From the NCBI GenBank assembly GCA_017647065.1, contig JAGCLI010000216.1, positions 1 to 9,731 on the forward strand: a stretch of 9,731 bases of DNA, given 5' to 3'. This document shows, one piece after another, positions 1 through 8,166 of this stretch (the stretch's first letter is position 1; each line of letters starts with the position of its first letter). A program made the position numbers and the translations under genes. This DNA is from Bacteroidales bacterium. Its GTDB lineage: Bacteria > Bacteroidota > Bacteroidia > Bacteroidales > P3. The notes below the pieces were generated by a model. The model was not told where the DNA came from. It was given only the letters and a program-made list of their open reading frames with translations, and did no database searches.

Positions 1-3000
1 CAATAAGAGTTGCAGGATAACAAACCTCATTATTAGAATATTGCAAGCCTAAATCAGCCGACTTTTTATCACTTAGAGGAAGCACCTCTAACTTATAACC
101 ACTCAAAGCAAAGACCTCAGGCAATAAAGGAGAGGCATAATCGGTAAAAAATGGTGCAAGAATTGTTCTATGCTTATCCTCCAAATCAAAAATCTTTGTA
201 TCAACAAAAGGTTGAATAGACTTTTGTTTATTGGACTTTTGTTTAAGACTTTCCAAAAGACTTCTAATTCTCAAACGCATTGAACCCACATTATTTATAT
301 CATCAACCTTTATGATAGTACAAGACTTATTATGACGTTTCAAAAGATTAGTTATCTCATCTAAAAGGAAGGCATCAGGACCACAGCCAAAAGAAGTAAT
401 TTGAGCATAATTTACCTCATCGTTTTGCATAGTCACCCATTTAGCTGCCTTAACTATTCTATTCATATAAGTCCATTGTGAGAGCATATAAGTATCCCTC
501 ATATCAAAATCATTATTCAATCTCACAATATCATCACTTATCACGCACGCACCAAGAGAAGAAATAATATCACTCAATTTATGCTGAATCAAAGAATCAC
601 TATGATAAGGTCTTGCAGCCAAAAGTATTATTGGAATATTATTTGCTTTTGCTCTTTCAAAATACTCCTCTGCTTTTGCTTGCATATCTTGTTCAAATTT
701 ATTTTGAGCCTCCAAGCCTTTATTGACAGCATTTTTTATTTGTGCAGAAGAATATTTTAAATCTTTGTTTTCTTTACATAAAGTCTTGATATACGTTTCG
801 CAATTCTTCAAAAGCAATTTCTTATCCTTAAAGGTAAAAACAGGATTATCTATTTTCACATCGCTATCATTATAAACCGACATTTGACTTTTAATCAAAA
901 CGCTATAAGAAGAAACAATAGGACAGTTATATGAATTAGCTACATCTTCGCTTTCTTTCTTTTCAAAAACAACATAAGGGAAGAAAATACGTTTTACACC
1001 CTTTGCAATTAGGTTATCAATATGAGAATGCACAAGCTTTGCCGGAAAACAAATATTTTCGCTCATTACTTGCCTTAATCCCTTTTCATAATTGCTATAA
1101 GTTGAAAGTTCGCTAAGCACAAGGTCTATATCAAGAGAAGAAAAGAACGCTTTCCAAAAAGGAAAATCCTCAAACATATTCAAAACCCTTGGAACACCTA
1201 ATGTCATTTTAGGATTTGCAAGCGAAGGATTTTCAAAAACCCTTTCTAACTTATAAGCATAGATATTATCTCCTTTTTCTTCTTCGGCTTTTGAAGAGAA
1301 TATTTTTTCACACTTATTACCCGAGTGATATGCTTTATTGTTTTCAAACACATATTTAGTAACAAGGCATTGGTTTTCGCAACCCTTACAATTTATTTCT
1401 TTAGACGTAAAACTTGAAACCTTTTGAGAAAAAGTTGTTGCTATGTTTTGTTTCTCGTAATTCTCTTTTGCATAAATTGCACAGCCGTATGCACCCATAA
1501 GTTCTGGTGCTTGACTACGATAAACCCTTAATCCCAACATATTTTCCAAGGCTTTTACTATGCTATCATTACGCATTGTTCCACCTTGTACAACAATATT
1601 CTTTCCAATATCAAGAGAGTTTAGTTTTAAGACTTTATATAAGCAGTTTTTTACAACAGAATAGGAAAGCCCCGCTGAAATATCTGCCACACTTGCACCT
1701 TCTCTAAGAGATTGTTTAACTTTTGAGTTCATAAATACGGTGCATCGTGTTCCTAAATCACAAGGATTTTTAGCCAAACAAGCAATTTGTGCAAATTCTG
1801 CAACAGGATAAGAAAGCGAATTAGCAAAATTCTCTATAAAAGAACCACAACCCGAAGAGCAAGCCTCATTTAATTCTATTTTATTTAAGACTCCATCTTC
1901 AATAAACAAGGCTTTCATATCCTGTCCTCCAATATCAAGAATAAAATCTACCTCAGGACATAGAGTTTTCGCAGCCTTATAGTGAGCAATTGTTTCCACA
2001 ACAGAACATTCCATAGAAAAGGCAGTTTTAATCAACTCTTCCCCATAGCCTGTTGAACAAGCAGAAACTATATTTATTGTAGCGTTATTTTCTTGACAAG
2101 CCTTATTCATTCTCTCTATTGCTTGCTCAACCGCTTTCAACGCATTACCTCCATTTCTGCTATAATAGGAGAAAATAATATTACTTTCTTTGTCTGTAAG
2201 AACAAGTTTTGTTGTTGTAGAACCACTATCTAATCCAAGAAAACAATCTCCCGAAAAATCTTTTAAAGACTTTACCTTCTCACCCTTTGCTTTATCTTCT
2301 CTCCACTCTTTTAATTCTTGCTCACTATTAAATATTGCCTCTAATCTATTACTTTCTTGCGTTAAGGTAGTTGAGGTAGTTTTTATGTTTTCAATTAGTT
2401 GATTTATGCTTATTGCAAGTCCTTTTTCTCCATTTGTAAAAACACAACCCATTGCAGGAATAAGATTAGAATTTTCAAGTGTTATGAAATCTTTTTCTTC
2501 AAGAGAAAGAACTCTTGCAAAGGCTTCTCTTAACGATTTTATGTAAGTCAAAGGTCCTCCGCAGAATAAAATCTTTGGAACAATTTGCATACCTTTTGAA
2601 AGCGAGGAAACAACTTGCAGAGCAATAGCATTGAAAATCGACACTGCAATATCCTGCTTTGAAACCCCTCTTGCAACAAGGTTTTGTACATCTGTCTTTG
2701 AGAAAACCCCACAACGTGATGCAATCGGATAGATATGTTTTGAGTTTTGAGCCAAAGCATCAAGTTCATCTACACTTACGCCAAGTATTAAAGCCATTTG
2801 ATCGATAAAAGCACCCGTTCCTCCCGCACAATTGCCATTCATTCTCATCACAGGCAAAGAAGAAGTTTTGGAAAAGAAGATAATTTTTGAGTCTTCGCCT
2901 CCTATGTCAATTATTGAGTTAATATCCATTGAGAAATGCTTAACAAAATTTGACACAGCAATGACCTCTTGGATAAAAGGCACTTTCAAACGCTCCGAAA

Positions 3001-3205
3001 TCCCAAATCCAGCAGAACCTGTTATGATTATTTCTAATTCTACTTCACTTCCAAGTTGAGTTTTTATGCTTTCAAGAATATTTAACAGCGTTGCTTTAAT
3101 CTCAGCATTATGTCTTAAATAATTAGAATAAACAATTTCTTTTTTATTGTTTACAACTACTGCTTTTGCTGTTGTTGAACCAATATCTATACCTAATTTA
3201 TACAT
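1..3205 (-). CDS. Giant acyl-CoA dehydratase activase (two BadF/HgdC-type ATPase modules plus DUF2229/HgdB-like region), 3' end outside window
   Basis: The frame from ATG at 3205-3203 stays open to the left edge (1068 codons, checked codon by codon for stops); the family is usually about 1400 residues, so the C-terminus is missing. Module 1 (residues about 3-260) has the phosphate-binding GIDIGSTTAK, IIDIGGEDSK and NCAGGTGAF. Module 2 (about 322-580) repeats the plan with LDSGSTTTK, DIGGQDMK and ACSSGCGSF. Each module keeps two cysteines 39 residues apart (C126/C165 and C449/C488), as in HgdC, where they bind a [4Fe-4S] cluster shared between subunits. A Cys cluster follows (C606, C609, C613), then a DUF2229-like part starting near GVPRVLNMFEDFPFW (about 670), with C719 in ENICFPAKL and C941 in FGCGPDAF. 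Known relatives couple ATP hydrolysis to low-potential electron transfer in 2-hydroxyacyl-CoA dehydratases; the substrate of the long Bacteroidota version is unknown to me. It is probably cytoplasmic and oxygen-sensitive. The start lies 7 nt after the tetR stop, with AGAAAG just upstream, so the two genes are probably co-transcribed. Confidence 0.93.
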   Translation of the reverse strand, partial: MYKLGIDIGSTTAKAVVVNNKKEIVYSNYLRHNAEIKATLLNILESIKTQLGSEVELEIIITGSAGFGISERLKVPFIQEVIAVSNFVKHFSMDINSIIDIGGEDSKIIFFSKTSSLPVMRMNGNCAGGTGAFIDQMALILGVSVDELDALAQNSKHIYPIASRCGVFSKTDVQNLVARGVSKQDIAVSIFNAIALQVVSSLSKGMQIVPKILFCGGPLTYIKSLREAFARVLSLEEKDFITLENSNLIPAMGCVFTNGEKGLAISINQLIENIKTTSTTLTQESNRLEAIFNSEQELKEWREDKAKGEKVKSLKDFSGDCFLGLDSGSTTTKLVLTDKESNIIFSYYSRNGGNALKAVEQAIERMNKACQENNATINIVSACSTGYGEELIKTAFSMECSVVETIAHYKAAKTLCPEVDFILDIGGQDMKALFIEDGVLNKIELNEACSSGCGSFIENFANSLSYPVAEFAQIACLAKNPCDLGTRCTVFMNSKVKQSLREGASVADISAGLSYSVVKNCLYKVLKLNSLDIGKNIVVQGGTMRNDSIVKALENMLGLRVYRSQAPELMGAYGCAIYAKENYEKQNIATTFSQKVSSFTSKEINCKGCENQCLVTKYVFENNKAYHSGNKCEKIFSSKAEEEKGDNIYAYKLERVFENPSLANPKMTLGVPRVLNMFEDFPFWKAFFSSLDIDLVLSELSTYSNYEKGLRQVMSENICFPAKLVHSHIDNLIAKGVKRIFFPYVVFEKKESEDVANSYNCPIVSSYSVLIKSQMSVYNDSDVKIDNPVFTFKDKKLLLKNCETYIKTLCKENKDLKYSSAQIKNAVNKGLEAQNKFEQDMQAKAEEYFERAKANNIPIILLAARPYHSDSLIQHKLSDIISSLGACVISDDIVRLNNDFDMRDTYMLSQWTYMNRIVKAAKWVTMQNDEVNYAQITSFGCGPDAFLLDEITNLLKRHNKSCTIIKVDDINNVGSMRLRIRSLLESLKQKSNKQKSIQPFVDTKIFDLEDKHRTILAPFFTDYASPLLPEVFALSGYKLEVLPLSDKKSADLGLQYSNNEVCYPATLI

Positions 3206-3212
3206 TATCTTT

Positions 3213-3824
3213 CTATGATTTTATGCTTGATAATATTAGTTTCTTTATATGAGTCTTTCTTCTTTCTAAAAAAGCTTCTTGTGTTTGAGAATCCATTTCT
3301 AAGATTTGTGTAAACAATACTTGTCCTACAAACGACATTACGTCTAAGGATACAATATCTATTAGCAAATCCTCTACTGAAACATCATTTAATTCTCCTT
3401 TGCTTTGTTTCATTTGAACAAACAAACGAATCTTACCAACAATTTCTTTGCCAAATTCAGAGAAAAGTTCCTTCATCATTTTCAAGACCTCGCTATTGTG
3501 CCTTAATTCGCCAATTATGAAAAACGGAGCATCGGGATTGTTTTTCAAAAAACCAATTTGAGCCTCAATAATCTTTTCAATAAAATCTTCAAACGAAATA
3601 TCCTCTTGTGGAATATCGGCAAGAATCTTCAACATCTTTTGTATTTCTTGCTGACATATAATCTTAAAAAGATTTTGTTTTGTACGATAATAATAATGCA
3701 CTAAGGCTTGATTGCAACCCACAGCCTTTGCAACCTGAGTTGTAGAAACTCCCTCATAACCAAATTGCATAAACAATTCTTTTGCTACTAAAAGAATTTG
3801 TTCTTCCATATTATTCTTTTGCAT
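3213..3824 (-). CDS. TetR/AcrR-family transcriptional regulator
   Basis: This 203-residue protein has the standard TetR length and layout. The N-terminal helix-turn-helix spans about residues 26-48 (VSTTQVAKAVGCNQALVHYY), with the signature YYYRTKQNLF at 44-53. An all-helical ligand and dimerisation domain of about 150 residues follows. It does not resemble a well-known subgroup closely enough for me to name a ligand. It should bind operator DNA as a dimer and release it when a small molecule binds. It is the first gene of a minus-strand operon with the giant activase (7-nt gap), so activase expression is its most likely target, along with its own gene. A perfect palindrome at 3842-3863 upstream is the obvious operator. 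A second ATG at residue 6 is possible; the first is kept because both starts lie before the HTH and neither has a clear ribosome site. Confidence 0.93.
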   Translation of the reverse strand: MQKNNMEEQILLVAKELFMQFGYEGVSTTQVAKAVGCNQALVHYYYRTKQNLFKIICQQEIQKMLKILADIPQEDISFEDFIEKIIEAQIGFLKNNPDAPFFIIGELRHNSEVLKMMKELFSEFGKEIVGKIRLFVQMKQSKGELNDVSVEDLLIDIVSLDVMSFVGQVLFTQILEMDSQTQEAFLERRKTHIKKLILSSIKS

Positions 3825-3841
3825 ACGCTATTTATTTAACC

Positions 3842-3863
3842 TATTTAATAACTCTATTAAATA
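3842..3863 (-). promoter_or_regulatory. Candidate TetR operator: perfect 9-4-9 palindrome
   Basis: TATTTAATA (3842-3850), spacer ACTC, TATTAAATA (3855-3863) form a perfect inverted repeat, 18-39 nt upstream of the tetR start and immediately downstream of its -7 box. A third, imperfect copy of the half-site (CTATTTATTTAAC, 3828-3840) lies between the palindrome and the start codon. On the minus strand the three read as near-tandem 13-14-nt units, each ending in ATAG. The size and position fit an autorepression operator covering the transcription start. The AT-only arms make chance symmetry more likely than in mixed sequence, so the binding role is inference. Confidence 0.6.
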
Positions 3864-3869
3864 ACTCTG

Positions 3870-3877
3870 CAAAAGTA
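3870..3877 (-). promoter_or_regulatory. Probable -7 box of the tetR-activase operon
   Basis: The minus strand reads TACTTTTG, a full match to the Bacteroidota -7 consensus TAnnTTTG, about 46 nt upstream of the tetR ATG. No clear TTTG -33 element is seen at 19-21 nt upstream; that stretch is A/T-rich. The predicted start falls near 3865, just before the palindrome. Confidence 0.6.
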
Positions 3878-3896
3878 GAAATTTTTTCTTTACTTT

Positions 3897-3942
3897 AAAA
3901 AAATAAATCAAAGAAAAAATTAAATTTTTCTTTGATTTATTT
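3897..3942 (-). terminator. AT-rich hairpin terminator after tyrS
   Basis: An 18-bp perfect stem (arms 3901-3918 and 3925-3942, loop ATTAAA) lies 24 nt past the tyrS stop. Read on the minus strand, the stem is followed by a run of T (3903-3897). This is the layout of an intrinsic terminator, though the stem is almost all A/T with only two G/C pairs. It should end tyrS transcription and insulate the tetR operon promoter, which starts just downstream. Confidence 0.7.
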
Positions 3943-3965
3943 CAAAAAAACTAAGAGTTTTTTCT

Positions 3966-5246
3966 CTATTTTGCTACTATTATGAAGTAGTTTTTCTTGC
4001 CTTTTTGAACTAAAATGTATTGTTCGTTCAAAAGACTCTCAGCAGAAGTTATGTAATCTTCTTTTATTTTTTCTTTATTGACAGAAAGAGAGTTTTCTTT
4101 TAAGGCTCTGCGAACCTCTCCTTTTGATGCAAGAATTTGAGTCTTTTCTGCTAATAAATCAATTATGTTTATTCCTTGTAAGATTTCTTCTTTACTTACT
4201 TCAAAAGTAGGCACTCCTTCAAAAACACTAAGGAATGTTGCACTATCTAAACGTTTCAATGTATCGGTTGTGCCTTTTCCAAAAAGAATTTCCGAAGCCT
4301 CAACAGCCTTGTTGTATTCTTCTTCTCCATGAACACGTATTGTTATGTCTTTTGCAAGAGCCTTTTGAAGTGTTCTTAAATTTGGAGCTACATCATGTTC
4401 TTTTTCCAAGGCTTCTATTTCATCTTTTGTAAAGAATGTAAATATTCTAATGAATTTCTTTGCATCGTCATCAGAAACATTAAGCCAGAATTGATAGAAA
4501 GCATAAGGTGAGGTTTTATTTGCGTCTAACCACACATTACCTTTTTCAGTTTTTCCAAATTTTGAACCATCTGCTTTTGTAATCAAAGGACAAGTCATTG
4601 CAAATGCTTCGCCTGAAAGTGTTCTTCTAATGAGTTCTGTTCCACAAGTGATGTTTCCCCATTGGTCTGAGCCTCCCATTTGAAGTTTACATCCATAGTT
4701 TTCATACAAATACTTGAAGTCGTATGCTTGAAGCAATTGATAAGAAAACTCTGTGAAAGAAAGTCCTGTTTCGATTCTTTTCTTCACACAGTCTTTCGCC
4801 ATCATATAGTTCACAGTTATGTGTTTACCCACATCTCTTATGAAATCCAAGAAACTCCACTTGCTATTCCAATCATAATTATTAAGCACCAAAGCCTTAT
4901 TTTCTGCTTCGGTTTCAAAATCCATAAAACGAGATAATTGTTTCTTTATGCACGCTTGATTATGTTGTATTTCTTCTAAGGTAAGAAGTTTTCTTTCTTG
5001 ACTTTTAAAAGAAGGATCGCCAATCATTCCTGTTGCTCCACCCAATAAAACAATAGGTCTGTGTCCGCTTCTTTGAAGATGAGAAAGCATCATAATGCCT
5101 ACTAAGTGTCCTATATGTAAACTATCTGCTGTAGGGTCAAATCCTACGTATGCAGTAGCGGTTTGTTTTAAAAATTGTTCTTCTGTGCCCGGCATAATAT
5201 CGTGTATCATACCCCTCCAACGCAATTCTTCTACGAAATTTTTCAT
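3966..5246 (-). CDS. tyrS: Tyrosyl-tRNA synthetase
   Basis: This 426-residue class I aminoacyl-tRNA synthetase charges tRNA-Tyr with tyrosine in the cytoplasm and has the normal bacterial TyrRS length. The Rossmann core carries HIGH at 44-47 within [16 protein letters not shown]. The tyrosine pocket residues Y169, Q173 and D176 are present in [10 protein letters not shown], and GGSDQWGN lies at 191-198. The KMSKS-loop equivalent is KFGKT at 229-233, as in the TyrS branch where the motif is KFGKS/T. The C-terminal ~70 residues ([10 protein letters not shown]... to the end) form an S4-type RNA-binding domain. It is transcribed alone, away from the M28 peptidase gene, and ends in a hairpin terminator. 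I see no T-box or other leader structure; the 5' untranslated stretch is only about 26 nt. There are no oddities in the catalytic motifs. Confidence 0.98.
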   Translation of the reverse strand: MKNFVEELRWRGMIHDIMPGTEEQFLKQTATAYVGFDPTADSLHIGHLVGIMMLSHLQRSGHRPIVLLGGATGMIGDPSFKSQERKLLTLEEIQHNQACIKKQLSRFMDFETEAENKALVLNNYDWNSKWSFLDFIRDVGKHITVNYMMAKDCVKKRIETGLSFTEFSYQLLQAYDFKYLYENYGCKLQMGGSDQWGNITCGTELIRRTLSGEAFAMTCPLITKADGSKFGKTEKGNVWLDANKTSPYAFYQFWLNVSDDDAKKFIRIFTFFTKDEIEALEKEHDVAPNLRTLQKALAKDITIRVHGEEEYNKAVEASEILFGKGTTDTLKRLDSATFLSVFEGVPTFEVSKEEILQGINIIDLLAEKTQILASKGEVRRALKENSLSVNKEKIKEDYITSAESLLNEQYILVQKGKKNYFIIVAK

Positions 5247-5276
5247 TTTTATTTTTAGTTTTATGCTTTGAGTTTA

Positions 5277-5284
5277 CAAAATTA
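5277..5284 (-). promoter_or_regulatory. Probable -7 box of tyrS
   Basis: The minus strand reads TAATTTTG (TAnnTTTG consensus) 31 nt upstream of the tyrS ATG, predicting a leader of about 25 nt. No good -33 TTG is seen at the expected distance. Confidence 0.55.
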
Positions 5285-5297
5285 CGTTATTTCTTTA

Positions 5298-5305
5298 TAA
5301 TTTTG
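5298..5305 (+). promoter_or_regulatory. Probable -7 box of the M28 peptidase-flippase operon
   Basis: The plus strand reads TAATTTTG, 16 nt upstream of the ATG at 5322, which predicts a very short leader of about 12 nt. It is the exact mirror of the tyrS box 13 bp away. A TTTG at 5267-5270 is too far upstream (27-nt spacer) to be a normal -33 element. Confidence 0.55.
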
Positions 5306-5321
5306 CGAAAAAATATAAAAA

Positions 5322-6719
5322 ATGAAACGTTTTTTTATCTTAATACTCTCAATTTTGAGTTTAAATCTTTGTTTTGCTCAAAGCCAACAAAGAGAAAATT
5401 TAAAGAAAGATGTTTATTATTTGAGTTCTGATGCTTTGGAAGGACGAAAAGTTGGAAGCATTGGAAACTCTCTTGCAAGAGAATATATTTGTTCTCAATT
5501 AGATTCTTTAAAGATAGAATACTATATTCAAAATTTTGCTGTTGATTTAGGGAACAACATAGTTGCAGAAATAAGAGCAGAAAAGCCTTTGTATAATTCT
5601 GAATACATTGTAATCGGTGCTCACTATGATCATTTAGGAATAAAGAACAATAAAATATATAACGGAGCTGACGACAACGCATCGGGAAGTGCAATGCTTA
5701 TTCAATTAGCCCGTTTGCTAAGTGTAAATGCTGACAAAATAAATCGTCATATTATTTTAATTTGGTTTGATGCCGAAGAAATGGGATTATTAGGCTCTGA
5801 TCATTTTGCTTATAATCCTATGTTTGTTGATAAGCTTTCTGATATTAAGTTAATGATAAATCTTGATATGGTAGGCTGGTATAAAAATGGTGCTTTGGAA
5901 ATTGCAAATGTTGCTATGCTCAATGGTTGGAAAGATATATTCTCAAGCACGCAAACCGACTTAAAAATAAAGGTGTCTAAGTATAAGAAATCTGTTTTTA
6001 CGGATTCGGACTATTCTTCTTTTGCAAAAAGAGATATTCCTGCAATAACAATGACAACAGGCACCGATTCGCCTTATCATAAGCCCGAAGACGATGCAGA
6101 ATTGATAGATTACGAGGGAATAGATAGGATTTGCGATTTTGTTTTCAATCTTACCGTAAACGCAAGCAACTATAAAGATTTGGGATACTCAGGAAAAAAA
6201 TCACGAAAGCATCAGTTTTATAGAGATGGTTATGAATTTGGAATAAATCTCGGCATAGGAAGTTGCAATCAGTATTATCATAGCGGAAATATTACAGGAA
6301 GAAACGGTTTTTCTGCAAATAGTGGATTTATGATTCAGTATAATATTGATGAAATTCAAAGTTTGGATTTAGCAGTTAATGCAAATATAGAACGAAGTAA
6401 GCAAGTTGAAGGAAAGTTTAATGCAATGAAAATCTCTGTTCCTTTGACTTATACTTTCGGATACTTTGATAGAGCAGCCGGAATGGGAGTTAAACTTGGT
6501 GTTGCTTACGATTATATTGTTAAAGCAGAGTTAGAGAATGCTCTTTTAAAGAAAGGAGAGTACAATCCGCACGATATAGGACTGATTTATGGATTTACAC
6601 TTCGCATAGGTAAGATTGGACTAAATTATTTAGCGAAATACGGATTTTTAGATAGACATTTCCAACCTATAAAGATAACTTACAGAGAATCACTCTTTGG
6701 TTTAACATATTATTTCTAA
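5322..6719 (+). CDS. Secreted M28-family zinc metallopeptidase with C-terminal outer-membrane beta-barrel-like domain
   Basis: A 465-residue exported protein. Residues 1-19 are a Sec signal peptide (MKRFFILILSILSLNLCFA, likely cut before Q20). The LNLC cysteine lacks a small residue before it, so I do not call a lipoprotein. Residues about 25-280 form an M28 aminopeptidase domain with the zinc set in order: H101 and D103 (GAHYDHLG), D117 (GADDNASG), E152/E153 (WFDAEEMG), D182 (NLDMVGW) and H253 (PYHKPEDD). It therefore probably hydrolyses peptides in the periplasm or at the cell surface. Residues about 300-465 are unlike M28: they show alternating, aromatic-rich amphipathic strands, about eight, ending in GLTYYF with a terminal Phe, as in Bacteroidota outer-membrane barrels. 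The barrel could anchor the enzyme in the outer membrane. The stop is 7 nt before the flippase start, so the two genes form an operon. The substrate is unknown. Confidence 0.9.
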   Translation: MKRFFILILSILSLNLCFAQSQQRENLKKDVYYLSSDALEGRKVGSIGNSLAREYICSQLDSLKIEYYIQNFAVDLGNNIVAEIRAEKPLYNSEYIVIGAHYDHLGIKNNKIYNGADDNASGSAMLIQLARLLSVNADKINRHIILIWFDAEEMGLLGSDHFAYNPMFVDKLSDIKLMINLDMVGWYKNGALEIANVAMLNGWKDIFSSTQTDLKIKVSKYKKSVFTDSDYSSFAKRDIPAITMTTGTDSPYHKPEDDAELIDYEGIDRICDFVFNLTVNASNYKDLGYSGKKSRKHQFYRDGYEFGINLGIGSCNQYYHSGNITGRNGFSANSGFMIQYNIDEIQSLDLAVNANIERSKQVEGKFNAMKISVPLTYTFGYFDRAAGMGVKLGVAYDYIVKAELENALLKKGEYNPHDIGLIYGFTLRIGKIGLNYLAKYGFLDRHFQPIKITYRESLFGLTYYF

Positions 6720-6726
6720 GAAAAAA

Positions 6727-8166
6727 ATGAGCGATATAAAGAAACTTGCAGGACAAACTGCAATTTATGGTTTGCCAACTATATTAGGAAGATTTTTAAA
6801 CTATCTTTTAGTACCGGTTTACACCTATTCCCTTGCCGCAGACAAATACGGAGTAGTGTCAGAGTTGTATGCCTATATTTCTTTCCTTATGATAATTCTC
6901 ACATACGGCATGGAAACGGCATATTTCCGCTTTTGCCAAAAACAAGACGACAAGTCCGTAGTTTTTAACACGTCTTTATTTTCGCTTTTCTGCACAACCT
7001 CGCTTTTTGTTTTGCTTACCTTTTTCAATATCGAGAGCATAAGCAGTGCAATGCAGTATGTAAACGAACAAAACTATATTAAATGGTTTTTAATCATTGT
7101 TGCACTTGATGCTTTTCGTGCAATTCCTTACGCAAAACTACGTCAAGAAAACAAAGCAGCACGTTTTGCCTTGATTAAAAGCATTGATATTTTTTCAAAC
7201 ATAGGTTTTAATCTATTTTTCTTTTTCATTCTAAAACCCGATAACCTTGTTGAGTGCATTTTTATTTCAAATTTCTTAGCAAGTGCAATATCTGTTGTGA
7301 TGCTTCTACCGGAATATTCTAAATTTCGTTTTAAAATTAGTTTTTCTCTTTTGAAACAAATGTTGATTTATGGACTTCCCGTTATGATTGGTGGACTTGC
7401 GGGAATGGTAAACGAGACTTTTGACCGTATTGCTTTGAAAAAACTTTTAACTTGCCCCGAAAATACTGCCGATTGCAACACCTACGCAATGCAACAAATA
7501 GGAATATATGGTGCTTGCTACAAGATTTCTATCGTTATGAGCCTTTTCATTCAAGCATTCAAGTTTGCAGCCGAGCCTTTCTTCTTCTCAAAGATGAAAT
7601 CGCAAGATGCAAAACAAACCTACTCTTCGGTAATGATTGTTTTCACTATCTTCCTTCTTACAATCTTTCTTGGAGTAATTGCTTATATGGATTTGTTTCA
7701 ATATTTCGTTAGTGAGGAATATAGAGTAGGCTTAAACGTTGTGCCTATCTTGCTTTTGGCAAATTTCTGCTTGGGAATTTATTACAATCTCTCAATTTGG
7801 TATAAGGTAAGCGACAAAACAATCTACGGAGCCTACATCTCGGGCATTGGAGCTGCAATAACCTTGGTTTTAAACTTTATTTTAGTGCCACGTTTTGGCT
7901 ATTTAGGTGCAGCATACACAACTTTGATTTGCTATGCCTCAATAATGATAATTTGTTGGGCAATAGGACAAAAATTCTATCCTGTAAAATACCCTATAAA
8001 ACGTTTCTTGCTTTATGTAATCCTTGCCTTAGGATTGTATTTTGTGATGAATGTTTTCCAAAACCTTGATAACACAGCACTAAGACTTTCAATCAACACC
8101 ATTTGCGTGCTAACTTTCTTAGTCGTTGCCTTTTTCTTGGACATAAAGAAAGCGTTAAAGAAATAA
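6727..8166 (+). CDS. Polysaccharide/lipid-linked oligosaccharide flippase (Wzx/MATE-like)
   Basis: A 479-residue, very hydrophobic protein of the polysaccharide exporter branch of the MOP superfamily, which moves lipid-linked sugars across the inner membrane. The N-terminus (AGQTAIYGLPTILGRFLNYL, then VPVYT and the YGVVSELYAY segment) is typical of the family. A second internal GLPVMIGGLAGMVNE around residue 215 marks the start of the second half-bundle. I see about 12-14 membrane segments spread over the whole length. The carried sugar cannot be told, and no glycosyltransferases lie in this window. It is translated from an A-rich site 7 nt after the M28 gene. Its last coding nucleotides, encoding FFLDIKKAL, are duplicated at 9363-9391, beyond the abi gene. 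I see no good terminator for it before the oppositely oriented RNA. Confidence 0.93.
   Translation: MSDIKKLAGQTAIYGLPTILGRFLNYLLVPVYTYSLAADKYGVVSELYAYISFLMIILTYGMETAYFRFCQKQDDKSVVFNTSLFSLFCTTSLFVLLTFFNIESISSAMQYVNEQNYIKWFLIIVALDAFRAIPYAKLRQENKAARFALIKSIDIFSNIGFNLFFFFILKPDNLVECIFISNFLASAISVVMLLPEYSKFRFKISFSLLKQMLIYGLPVMIGGLAGMVNETFDRIALKKLLTCPENTADCNTYAMQQIGIYGACYKISIVMSLFIQAFKFAAEPFFFSKMKSQDAKQTYSSVMIVFTIFLLTIFLGVIAYMDLFQYFVSEEYRVGLNVVPILLLANFCLGIYYNLSIWYKVSDKTIYGAYISGIGAAITLVLNFILVPRFGYLGAAYTTLICYASIMIICWAIGQKFYPVKYPIKRFLLYVILALGLYFVMNVFQNLDNTALRLSINTICVLTFLVVAFFLDIKKALKK
8130..8158 (+). repeat. Left copy of direct repeat (3' end of flippase gene)
   Basis: Twenty-nine nucleotides, starting CTTTTTCTTGGACATAAAG, are identical to 9363-9391. 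With three mismatches the match extends to the flippase stop codon (8130-8166 against 9363-9399, 34 of 37 identical). Past the stop the similarity ends. Confidence 0.95.

Noticed and set aside
1507..3059. Plus- and minus-strand short frames inside 1-3205 (for example 1507-1707, 2190-2402, 2499-2714, 2832-3059)
   Set aside because: All overlap the continuous minus-strand activase frame, whose motifs are unmistakable. They are out-of-frame shadows.
5322..5381. Lipoprotein signal on the M28 peptidase
   Set aside because: The only cysteine in the signal region is preceded by L-N-L, which lacks the small residue needed at -1 of a lipobox; an FAQ signal peptidase I site follows at once.
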